Part shown: positions 7,563-13,922 of the stretch, piece after piece | How the letters are laid out: every line of letters begins with the position of its first letter | Numbering within the stretch: the first letter of the stretch is position 1 | Origin: Gemmatimonadota bacterium | GTDB taxonomy: Bacteria > Gemmatimonadota > Gemmatimonadetes > Gemmatimonadales > GWC2-71-9 | Assembly: GCA_003220985.1 (NCBI GenBank) | Contig: QHTY01000182.1 | Coordinates: forward strand, 486 to 23,977 | Direction: 5' to 3' | DNA: 23,492 bases | The notes under the pieces: model-generated | The model's database searches: none | The model's input: the letters and a program-made list of their open reading frames with translations, nothing else | What the model was told of the DNA's origin: nothing | Translations under genes and position numbers: made by a program

Positions 7563-8868
7563 GGGTGCTGGCCTCTTCGAGCACCGCCTTCATCGTCGCG
7601 AGCGCTTCCATCGCCTGTTCGTCCGTAATGACCAGCGGCGGGTTGATACGCACTTCGGGGTTGTAGATCATCGCGATGACGCCACGGGCGAGCAGCGTGT
7701 CGAAGATCCAGCGTGTGAGCTTCTTGTCGAGCAGTTTGCGCGTGCCGGGCACCACCAGATCCATGCCGAGCATCAAGCCGCGGCCCCGCACGTCGCTGAC
7801 GATGGGAATCTCCTCTTCCCACGCTCGCATCTCTGCGAGCATCAGGGCGCCCAGGCGGCGGCTGTGTGCGACGAGCTCGTCCTCGACGATCGTGCGAATC
7901 GTGACATGCGCCGCCGCGGCGGCGAGCGGATTGCCGCCGTAGCTGGACGAGCTGCCGCTCGGATTGGCCCACGGCTTCGAGAACGCTACCTGCTCGCGGA
8001 TCACGATGCCGCTGACGGGGAATCCCCCGCCGAAGCCTTTACCCACGAGCATGATGTCGGGCACGACGTCGTCGTGCTCGATCGCGAACATCTTCCCGGT
8101 CCGTCCGAACCCCGTGATCATTTCGTCGCAGATGAGCAGGGCGCCGATTTCCGTGGCGAGCGCGCGCAGCTCGCGCAGGTAACCCGCCGGGGGCACGATG
8201 TTGCCGGCCGTTCCCTGGATCGGCTCGACGATGATTGCCGCGATGTCGTTGGTCGTTTCGAGCGCGATCTTGGAGCGCACGAAATCGACGCAGTGCCACT
8301 GACACGACGGGAACGTCTTCTTGAACGCGCAGCGCGCGCACGACGCGTACGGACTCGAGTAGTTGCCCGGCGCCAGCGGCCCCAGGCCGTGCTTGAAGCT
8401 GCCGGAGAGTAGCGGCAGCACGCCGCCCGTCTTGCCATGGAAGCCGCCCCAGAATCCCATGACTTCGTGCCTTCCGGTCGCGGCCTTCGCCAGCCGCACC
8501 GCCGCTTCAACGGCCTCCGCACCGCTCGAGTAGAGCTGCGTGCGGTTCAAGTCGCCGGGCGCGAGCTCCGCGATCAGCTTCACCAGGGCGGCGCGATGCT
8601 CGGACGTGAAGCTTCCCACGTGCACCCGCTCGAGCTGCTTCGTCAGCTCGGCGACGTAGCGCGGATGCGCGTAGCCAAGGCTCGCGACGCCCACACCGGC
8701 GAGCAGATCGATGTAGCGATTGCCGTCGATGTCCCACAGGAGCGCACCTTCGCCGCGATCCATGCAGAGCTTGCTGAAGAGCGCAACGCTCTGCGTGCCG
8801 GGCGCGAGGTGCTGCGCCTCGAGCTCGAAGACGCGTTGCGATTCCGACTGGGTTAGGAGGTCGATCAT
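7549..8868 (-). CDS. Class III PLP-dependent aminotransferase
   Basis: A 439-residue fold-type I enzyme of the ornithine/GABA aminotransferase class. Seen are the phosphate-binding SSGAEA (114-119), FWGGFHGKT (139-147), the cofactor aspartate in ICDEMITGFGRTG (D248), and the PLP lysine K277 in MLVGKGFGGGFPVSG. A small four-cysteine insert, C177-x2-C180-x8-C189-x3-C193, follows PYAS; similar cysteine inserts occur in some archaeal and bacterial GABA-type aminotransferases. The ATG at 8868 overlaps the ATP-grasp stop (ATGA), and an AGGAGG lies 6 bases before it. In context it probably aminates a keto-sugar, keto-cyclitol or aldehyde made in the same pathway, but a catabolic substrate cannot be excluded. 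Confidence 0.92.
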   Translation of the reverse strand: MIDLLTQSESQRVFELEAQHLAPGTQSVALFSKLCMDRGEGALLWDIDGNRYIDLLAGVGVASLGYAHPRYVAELTKQLERVHVGSFTSEHRAALVKLIAELAPGDLNRTQLYSSGAEAVEAAVRLAKAATGRHEVMGFWGGFHGKTGGVLPLLSGSFKHGLGPLAPGNYSSPYASCARCAFKKTFPSCQWHCVDFVRSKIALETTNDIAAIIVEPIQGTAGNIVPPAGYLRELRALATEIGALLICDEMITGFGRTGKMFAIEHDDVVPDIMLVGKGFGGGFPVSGIVIREQVAFSKPWANPSGSSSSYGGNPLAAAAAHVTIRTIVEDELVAHSRRLGALMLAEMRAWEEEIPIVSDVRGRGLMLGMDLVVPGTRKLLDKKLTRWIFDTLLARGVIAMIYNPEVRINPPLVITDEQAMEALATMKAVLEEASTRVRQ

Positions 8869-9698
8869 GCCAGTTTTCCGTTCGTGGCTTTCTCGTCGAT
8901 GTACGCGGCGATCGCGGCGGCGGCCGCGGCGCGCACGGGAGCAAACGACGGCCAGTCGTTCAGGTCGATGAGGACCGGTGCGTCGGGCTTGGGGAACGCG
9001 ACATCGCCGCCGAAGACCTCGAGCCCGACGGCGCGCGCCGCCGCGAACACGAGGTCTTTGAGACTCTGCTCGCAGATCTCAACCCGGCCAGGATCTGCTG
9101 CGTACCACGAAAAGAAGCGCCCATCGGCGACGGCGTAGAACTTCACGATCGGCCCGGCGACGTGTGCCTGCAGCGCCACGCGCGTCACACCGCGGCGTGC
9201 GAATCCGGCGATCGCGTCCGTCACACTCGCTTCCTTGGCCGACACGACGTCGGCGCTCGTTTCCGCATGCACGTCGCCACGTTTGACCCAGACAGGCCTC
9301 CCGTCCCCGTTCAGTTGATGGACCAGAGGCACGACGGCCTGCGGCTCAGCGGTCGGCACGATGAGGGTGCGTGGGAACGGCAGCCCGGCAGCGGTCATGT
9401 GACCCACCAGGCGGTGGCGATGGCAGTTCAGCACGCTTTCCGGCGGATTGACCGCCAGCGCTTCGCGCGGGACGAGGTCTCGCAGGCGCTCCGATGCCGC
9501 CGGCCCCTGGCACATGTTCACGTACAGCTCCGCCGCGGGCAGCCGGCCCGCCGCGACTTCTCCCTCGCCGGCGCGCGACACGTGCCAGCCCCGTTGCTCC
9601 AAACCGGCGACGGTGTCGTCGAGGATGGCCGTGTCGTTGCGGCGATGCACCTCGGGTGAGTACGTCGGACTCCGGTACAGAGCAACCAGGCTTTTCAT
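8865..9698 (-). CDS. ATP-grasp enzyme (RimK/ITPK-like)
   Basis: A 277-residue protein with an ATP-grasp layout: an N-terminal alpha/beta part (MKSLVALYRSPTYSP), PFPRTLIVP near 108-115, the nucleotide lysine K139 in PVWVKRGD, LQAHVAGPIVKFYAV (177-190) and the magnesium-site D245-x-N247 in VLIDLNDWPSFAP. The H-x-G-x-x-x-K-x-Y-x-V and D-x-N-x-x-P-S-F patterns remind me of inositol-polyphosphate 5/6-kinase-like (ITPK) as well as RimK-type ligases; sequence alone does not decide between kinase and ligase. The ATG at 9698 overlaps the nucleotidyltransferase stop (ATGA); a start at 9746 would only add repeat-derived residues. It sits directly before the aminotransferase, so it may act on the same small molecule. 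Confidence 0.8.
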   Translation of the reverse strand: MKSLVALYRSPTYSPEVHRRNDTAILDDTVAGLEQRGWHVSRAGEGEVAAGRLPAAELYVNMCQGPAASERLRDLVPREALAVNPPESVLNCHRHRLVGHMTAAGLPFPRTLIVPTAEPQAVVPLVHQLNGDGRPVWVKRGDVHAETSADVVSAKEASVTDAIAGFARRGVTRVALQAHVAGPIVKFYAVADGRFFSWYAADPGRVEICEQSLKDLVFAAARAVGLEVFGGDVAFPKPDAPVLIDLNDWPSFAPVRAAAAAAIAAYIDEKATNGKLA

Positions 9699-10414
9699 GG
9701 TGCCCCGGCTCCCGGCTCCCGGCTCCGAGCTCCCGCCGTTAGCCACCGCTCTGCCGCTGCGAGGTCACTCTTGTGATCGAGATCGATGATGCGGGGCACC
9801 TCGACCGTGGCGACAGGCGTCTTCAGCTCGACCAGCAGCCGCAGGAACGCGCGCATGCGGTGCAGCGATGCGACCGCAACCGCGGCGAGCCGCCGCGCGA
9901 CCGTGCTCAACCCGTACACGCCGCCGGTGACGAGCAACGGCGTGTCCGGAGGGGGCGTGTCGAATATTCCAGTGGCGAGACCGTTGCCATCCCGCGTGAC
10001 GTAGAGCGGCAGCTCGTCATCGACGAAGGGAGTCACCGCCAGGACGGCGGCCGCTCCGGCGGTGAGACGTTCGGTCACAGCGCGAAACACACGCCGCCAA
10101 TCCGCGGCGGGCATCACCGTATCCACCATGGCACAGAAGACCGGGCCCGGCGGCACGATCGCGAGCCCGGCGACGAGTGTGTGCAGGGATGAGGGTGTCC
10201 GGCACGTCCGCACAATCGCCGGGGCGGGCAGGTCAACCGGGACACCGTCGCGCACCATGCACGTGATCGATTCGCACCCCAGCTCGGTGAACGTCTCGAC
10301 CAGATGGACGATCTGCGGCCGGCCCGCGACTTCCACCCACGCCTTGGGCGTCTCGACCCCCTCAGCGGCCAGACGAGAGCCGCGCCCGCCCGCCAGTACG
10401 AGTCCGTGCATCAT
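9695..10414 (-). CDS. MobA-like NTP transferase (sugar/cyclitol-phosphate nucleotidyltransferase)
   Basis: A 239-residue nucleotidyltransferase that would activate a phosphorylated head group as an NDP derivative. The signature loop is GLVLAGGRGSRL (residues 4-15), with TPKAWVEVAGRP, the metal aspartate in CAMVDTVMP, and the C-terminal IIDLDHKSDLAAAERWL that matches the usual D-(I/L)-D-x-x-x-D-L-x-x-A-E. This family includes inositol-1-phosphate cytidylyltransferases that feed CDP-alcohol phosphatidyltransferases, which is the partner seen downstream. The first of two ATGs at 10414 overlaps the HAD stop (ATGA). The last 13 residues, ending SREPGAGAP, are written by a 7-bp tandem repeat and are unlikely to be part of the fold. 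An open frame extends further upstream but inside the HAD gene. Confidence 0.87.
   Translation of the reverse strand: MMHGLVLAGGRGSRLAAEGVETPKAWVEVAGRPQIVHLVETFTELGCESITCMVRDGVPVDLPAPAIVRTCRTPSSLHTLVAGLAIVPPGPVFCAMVDTVMPAADWRRVFRAVTERLTAGAAAVLAVTPFVDDELPLYVTRDGNGLATGIFDTPPPDTPLLVTGGVYGLSTVARRLAAVAVASLHRMRAFLRLLVELKTPVATVEVPRIIDLDHKSDLAAAERWLTAGARSREPGAGAP
9707..9733. repeat. Heptamer tandem repeat (GGCTCCC type) at the end of the nucleotidyltransferase gene
   Basis: About four copies of the 7-bp unit GGCTCCC, with one degenerate. On the minus strand it encodes the SREPGAG period of seven residues at the protein's C-terminus, and it ends 9 bases before the ATGA overlap with the ATP-grasp gene. 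It matches the element at 2726-2752. Confidence 0.8.
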
Positions 10415-11073
10415 GACTCGAGCACCCCGGCGAGATCGGACAGCGTCTTCAGACGAACCGTCGGAATGCCGCGCTCGCGGGGTTTCTCCGTTTCGGGCGC
10501 GAGCCAGGCGGTCGACAGGCCCAGCGCGGCGGCGGGGCGAATGTCCGACTCGAAATTGTCGCCCACCATCCAGGCCGGATTCGAGACGAGTCCGGGGCAG
10601 CTCAGCGCGTGCTGAAACAGTCGGGGATCTGGCTTGGTGATGCCGACGCGCCCCGAATCCGCGACGACGGAGAAATACCGCATGACGCCGAGCTCCTCGA
10701 GGCAATAAACGACGCCCAGGTGATAGGAGCTGTGCAGCAGCTCGAGCAGCGCTGCGTTGCGGTGCACGACCGCACATGTGGACGAATGGAACTGATCGGC
10801 GATGGCCCGCGGCGAGAGACCGGCCCCGTCCGACAATCGGGGGAGCAGCAACGCGGTTTGAGCGTCAATCATCGCGCGGAATCCCAGCCTCTCTATTCCT
10901 GAGAGCCGCTCGAGAGCTCGGTCCGACTCGCGAAACGCCCGGTCGAACGCCGCGAACGACTGTTTGCCGCCCGCCGCGCGATACGCGGCGTGAAACCGAA
11001 CGCTCCAACGGGCGCCGTCCGCATCCAGGGTCCCGCCGAAGTCGAAGAGAACCAATCCACGCACTCCACACAC
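10411..11073 (-). CDS. HAD-superfamily hydrolase-like protein, motif II apparently missing
   Basis: A HAD-fold phosphatase-like protein, first gene of the long run. Motif I is LFDFGGTLDADG, with the nucleophile aspartate present and glycine two residues later where an acid/base aspartate is usual. Motif III lysine is in GITKPDPRLF and motif IV is MVGDNFESD. Between the helical cap and motif III the text reads HLGVVYCLEELGVMRYF; HAD proteins normally have a segment such as S/T-N-x-x-G-N-L after the GVV strand, so about seven to nine residues including the motif II Ser/Thr seem deleted in frame. It may be inactive or an assembly error. The start is uncertain: GTG at 11073 or 11064, both just after repeat DNA; an ATG at 11151 would make the repeat part of the protein. 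Confidence 0.75.
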   Translation of the reverse strand: MCGVRGLVLFDFGGTLDADGARWSVRFHAAYRAAGGKQSFAAFDRAFRESDRALERLSGIERLGFRAMIDAQTALLLPRLSDGAGLSPRAIADQFHSSTCAVVHRNAALLELLHSSYHLGVVYCLEELGVMRYFSVVADSGRVGITKPDPRLFQHALSCPGLVSNPAWMVGDNFESDIRPAAALGLSTAWLAPETEKPRERGIPTVRLKTLSDLAGVLES

Positions 11074-11097
11074 GACCCTTGGAGGGGGAATGAGGTC

Positions 11098-11161
11098 ACG
11101 GAGTGAGACGCTGAGCCGAGCGGCCGAGAGGCTGAGAGGCTGAGAAGACACGAGAGGCTAG
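11098..11161. repeat. GAGAGGCT-type 8-bp repeat patch
   Basis: Imperfect 8-bp units (GAGAGGCT, GAGCGGCC and variants) between the DUF2269-like gene and the HAD gene. It belongs to the same family as the inverted pair at 12041-12071 and 12534-12564. It fills most of the leader of the 12-gene run, so any promoter for that run is next to it. Confidence 0.7.
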
Positions 11162-11613
11162 GATCTGAAGAGAGTTCCCGAAAGAAGGGCGAACAGCGCA
11201 AGGATTCCCGCGAGCGTGGCAAAGATTGCCTGCCGGCGCCGCAGTCCTGTAAACGATTCAGGCAGCTCGCCGCGCGCGCCCACCTCCAGCCGGCCCAGCC
11301 GCGCCGCGGTGGGCGTCACGATCCCAATCACCACGATCGCGCCAAGCAGGCCAAAAGTCTGCATCGCCATGAGCCAGGTTGGAACCGTGGCACTGCTGAA
11401 GTAAGGCACAGAGAGGACGATGCCACTGACAACCACGAGCACGGCCCCTGGGCCGATCAGATTGCGGGCCACGACGCTCATCACCCGGTAGACCGCAAGG
11501 CGATGGTCGGGGGGGAAGTACTTAGCCGTGATGCCGCTGAGCATGATGGCCAAGCCGCCGCCCAGCCAGGCCACGAATCCCATGACGTGGAGGAAGAGCC
11601 AGAAGCCCCTCAC
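11158..11613 (-). CDS. Four-helix membrane protein, DUF2269-like
   Basis: A 151-residue predicted inner-membrane protein with four hydrophobic helices: FWLFLHVMGFVAWLGGGLAI near the N-terminus, LIGPGAVLVVVSGIVLSV, WLMAMQTFGLLGAIVVIGIV and the C-terminal FATLAGILALFALLSGTLF. The LH-x-x-G-F-x-A-W-L-G-G start and the G-P-G-A helix resemble the DUF2269 group of small membrane proteins, whose role is unknown. The GTG at 11613 overlaps the stop of DUF2203 (GTGA). A longer frame upstream to 11877 lies out of frame inside DUF2203 and has no membrane or family character. Confidence 0.75.
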   Translation of the reverse strand: MRGFWLFLHVMGFVAWLGGGLAIMLSGITAKYFPPDHRLAVYRVMSVVARNLIGPGAVLVVVSGIVLSVPYFSSATVPTWLMAMQTFGLLGAIVVIGIVTPTAARLGRLEVGARGELPESFTGLRRRQAIFATLAGILALFALLSGTLFRS

Positions 11614-12023
11614 GTGCCGCTCAAGACTTCGGGCAACGGCTGCCGCCCCGCGAATCCCGCCTCCAGCTCGTGCCAGTGGGTAATCCGGTCTTCGCCGAAC
11701 TTCCAGCACCACAGAATCTCCCGCTCGTCCAGGCGGCCGTGGAAATCCACGAGCCCGAGGTCGAAGCCTTTGAACTCGCAGCCGATCTCCTCCAGCTCGC
11801 CGAGGAAGCCGTTGATTTTCGTGGCGACCGAATCGATCTGGGCCTTGAGAGCGATTTGTTCTTGCGACTCCCCCCACTCGGGCCGAGCCTGTGCGGCTCG
11901 GAGCTCATACTGAGCGACCAGGTCCTTCCATTCCGGATAGACGCTCATGATGTCCTGCACGATGCGCTTGACTAAGGGAAGCGTACGGTTGGCTTCGGCA
12001 AGAGTAAAGAACTTATGAGACAT
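11610..12023 (-). CDS. DUF2203 family protein
   Basis: A 137-residue cytoplasmic protein matching the DUF2203 pattern: the start HKFFTLAEANRTLPLVKRIV, a helical coiled-coil-like middle, then IGCEFKGFDLGLVDFHGRLD and LCW-type ILWCWKFGEDRITHWHELEAGFAGR near the C-terminus. The G-L-V-D-F and C-W-K-x-G-E...W-H-E motifs are strongly conserved in the family; function is unknown. It is followed with a 4-bp overlap by the small membrane protein, so the pair is probably co-translated. The region upstream (12024-12099) is repeat DNA with no clear promoter. Confidence 0.88.
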   Translation of the reverse strand: MSHKFFTLAEANRTLPLVKRIVQDIMSVYPEWKDLVAQYELRAAQARPEWGESQEQIALKAQIDSVATKINGFLGELEEIGCEFKGFDLGLVDFHGRLDEREILWCWKFGEDRITHWHELEAGFAGRQPLPEVLSGT

Positions 12024-12040
12024 AGGTGTTAGACGGCGAG

Positions 12041-12071
12041 GGAGACGCCGAGAGGCCGAGCGGCTGAGGGG
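12041..12071 (+). repeat. Left arm of a 31-bp inverted repeat flanking the CBS gene
   Basis: This 31-bp segment is the reverse complement of 12534-12564 with one mismatch by my alignment. The core is GAGACGCCGAGAGGCCGAG. It lies between the CBS gene stop and the DUF2203 start. Confidence 0.8.
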
Positions 12072-12099
12072 ATATGAGGCACGAGGCTCTAGATACTAC

Positions 12100-12504
12100 T
12101 CATTGCTGGATTTGGATACCGTCGATCTCTTCCGGATGTGGGATGAAGCCCACGACTCTCCGCTGACCGTCGAGTACCACGATCGTCGACCTGACGTGAT
12201 GATCGGTGGGATCCAACTGCCTTGCCACCCTGTATCCCTTCAGCTCTGTCTCTGGCCTGACAACGGGCGTGTCGGTTCTTGCGTGATCTGCAGCTGAGCA
12301 ATCTGTTGGATCGTGACCCGCTCCCACACAACGAGCGACGATATCGCGATCAGAGATCGTACCCATGTATCGGCGATCCTTCGGATTATCCACCACCGGC
12401 ACGACCGAGATGTCTTTCACACGCATTAATGCGGCCACTTCAGAGGATGTTGCACCGGCAGCCGCGACCACAGGATCCGGAATCATCACCTCAGATGCAT
12501 GCAT
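12100..12504 (-). CDS. CBS-domain pair protein
   Basis: A 134-residue protein made of two CBS motifs and little else. The first is well formed (MHASEVMIPDPVVAAAGA, EVAALMRVKDISVVPVVDN, YMGTISDRDIVARCV, with the usual S-D-R-D-I signature). The second is more degenerate (PETELKGYRVARQLDP, STIVVLDGQRRVVGFIPH). CBS pairs bind adenosine nucleotides such as AMP, ATP or SAM and usually regulate a partner protein; no partner is evident here. ATG at 12504 is preferred to one at 12531 because the domain begins there and the earlier start runs into repeat DNA. The gene is bracketed by an almost perfect 31-bp inverted repeat. Confidence 0.85.
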   Translation of the reverse strand: MHASEVMIPDPVVAAAGATSSEVAALMRVKDISVVPVVDNPKDRRYMGTISDRDIVARCVGAGHDPTDCSAADHARTDTPVVRPETELKGYRVARQLDPTDHHVRSTIVVLDGQRRVVGFIPHPEEIDGIQIQQ

Positions 12505-12533
12505 TTGCCGTCCTCGTCGCTCGGTCCTCACGG

Positions 12534-12564
12534 CCCCTCAGCCTCTCGGCCTCTCGGCGTCTCC
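12534..12564 (-). repeat. Right arm of the 31-bp inverted repeat flanking the CBS gene
   Basis: Pairs with 12041-12071 in inverted orientation, 30 of 31 positions matching by eye. It lies between the CBS gene start and the patatin stop. A shorter, weaker match continues outward on both sides (ending in TCTA/TAGA). Confidence 0.8.
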
Positions 12565-12577
12565 CTCAACATCTCGT

Positions 12578-13435
12578 CTATCCTAAGGCCCTTTTCGTTG
12601 CCTGGTAACCCATTTCCACGTACTCCTGCACGCGATCGACGGCGAAGGTTGCTTCCCGCTCAGCGACGGCGCGCACATAAATGAGCTTCGGCCCGTGCTG
12701 CGGCCAGTCCGCCAGCGTTCGCTCCGCCTGCTCGGCCATCATGATCCGTATCGCCTCGCCGTGGGTCCGGACCACGCGCGGGATGCGTGCCGGCACCGGA
12801 GCATCCGGCGCAGGCTGATCCCCGTTCGTGGCGGGACCGCGTTCATCGAAGCCGGGCCCCACGTTCACCGCGACGAAGAGATCCGCATCCTGCTCGAGCT
12901 CCCGCGCCGGCCCGAGCGGCAGCACGGCACGCAGGCCGCCATCACCCAGCCGCCGGCCGGCCGCTTCGAGCGGCGGGAAGTAGAGCGGCAGCGCGCACGA
13001 CGCGTAGAGCGCATCCGCCAGCTCGATTTCTTCCTCTCCCTGCTTCTTGCCGCCCAGGAGCAACAGCTCCCCCGTGTCCAGGTCGGTGGCCGTGACGGTC
13101 AGCGGGATACGGAGGTACTCGAAGCGCGTCGTGGGAACCATGCGGGCGATCGCGTTGCGGAGCGCGGATGCGGGGAACAGGCTGCGCGCGAACAGGCCCA
13201 TCAGCAGGGCGAGGGGGTCGAAGGGGGCCACGTCCTTGCGGCGGATTCCCATCGCACGGCGGCGCACCTGATCGAACGGAATCCCAGCGCCGAGGGCGGC
13301 GCCCACGACCGCGCCCATCGAGGTAGCGACGATATGACTGGGCACGAGATTGGCTTGCTCCAATGCCCGGAACGCTCCCGCATGCGCGAGCGCCCTCGCG
13401 CCGCCACCCGACAACACGAGTACGACTCTACTCAC
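12578..13435 (-). CDS. Patatin-like phospholipase/esterase (RssA-type)
   Basis: A 285-residue serine hydrolase of the patatin family, expected to cleave acyl esters of phospholipids or other lipids. Visible are the oxyanion GGGARA at residues 10-15, the nucleophile S39 in ATSMGAVVG (the first glycine of G-x-S-x-G is alanine), and the catalytic dyad aspartate D165 in GDGGLRAVLP. There is no signal peptide, so it is likely cytoplasmic. The GTG start at 13435 overlaps the thioesterase stop by 8 bp, so NAD synthetase, thioesterase and patatin form one transcript. Partnership of a patatin with an acyl-CoA thioesterase suggests acyl-chain turnover, which is inference. Confidence 0.9.
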   Translation of the reverse strand: MSRVVLVLSGGGARALAHAGAFRALEQANLVPSHIVATSMGAVVGAALGAGIPFDQVRRRAMGIRRKDVAPFDPLALLMGLFARSLFPASALRNAIARMVPTTRFEYLRIPLTVTATDLDTGELLLLGGKKQGEEEIELADALYASCALPLYFPPLEAAGRRLGDGGLRAVLPLGPARELEQDADLFVAVNVGPGFDERGPATNGDQPAPDAPVPARIPRVVRTHGEAIRIMMAEQAERTLADWPQHGPKLIYVRAVAEREATFAVDRVQEYVEMGYQATKRALG

Positions 13436-13922
13436 CTCGGCCTTGTTCGTAGCGGCGTTCCATCACGCGTTTCGCGCGCCGCTTGGCGGCCCGATCGTAC
13501 CGCCGCTTCTCGTCCGGCGTTTCGGGAACGATCGGATCGACTTCAGTCGGCCGGCCGTTCTCGTCGAGGGCGACGTAGGTGACGTAGCACGAATTCGTGT
13601 GCCGCCGATCGCCCGTCAGCACGTTCTCGGCGAGCACCTTCACACCGACTTCCATCGACGTGCGGCCAGCAAAATTCACGCGGGCCATCGCCGTCACCAG
13701 CTCGCCCACGTGAATTGGCTCGCGGAAGTCGACCTTGTCGACCGAGACGGTCACGCACTCGCGGTGCGCATGGCGAATCGCGGCCACCGCGGCGACGCGG
13801 TCGACGAGCGCGAGAATATGGCCGCCGAAGACGTTGCCCATGATGTTCGCATAGTGCGGCATCATCAGCTCGGTGAGCACCGACTCCGATTCGCGCGGAT
13901 GACGGCCCTTGCGCTCAGCCAT
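13428..13922 (-). CDS. Hotdog-fold acyl-CoA thioesterase (YciA/ACOT-type)
   Basis: A 164-residue single hotdog domain that hydrolyses acyl-CoA to free acid and CoA. The family stretch is MMPHYANIMGNVFGGHILALVD, with asparagine and aspartate at the usual catalytic region, followed by VTVSVDKVDFREPIHVGELV and the beta-sheet core; the C-terminal 40 residues are basic (RRAKRVMERRY) and may be a tail. Its ATG shares one base with the NAD synthetase stop (TGATG), a common coupling arrangement. Why a thioesterase follows NAD synthetase is not obvious from sequence. Confidence 0.9.
   Translation of the reverse strand: MAERKGRHPRESESVLTELMMPHYANIMGNVFGGHILALVDRVAAVAAIRHAHRECVTVSVDKVDFREPIHVGELVTAMARVNFAGRTSMEVGVKVLAENVLTGDRRHTNSCYVTYVALDENGRPTEVDPIVPETPDEKRRYDRAAKRRAKRVMERRYEQGRGE

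Noticed and set aside
9695..10777. Long form of the nucleotidyltransferase (360 residues).
   Set aside because: The first 120 residues lie in the HAD gene in another frame; the LAGG loop is at the correct distance from the ATG at 10414.
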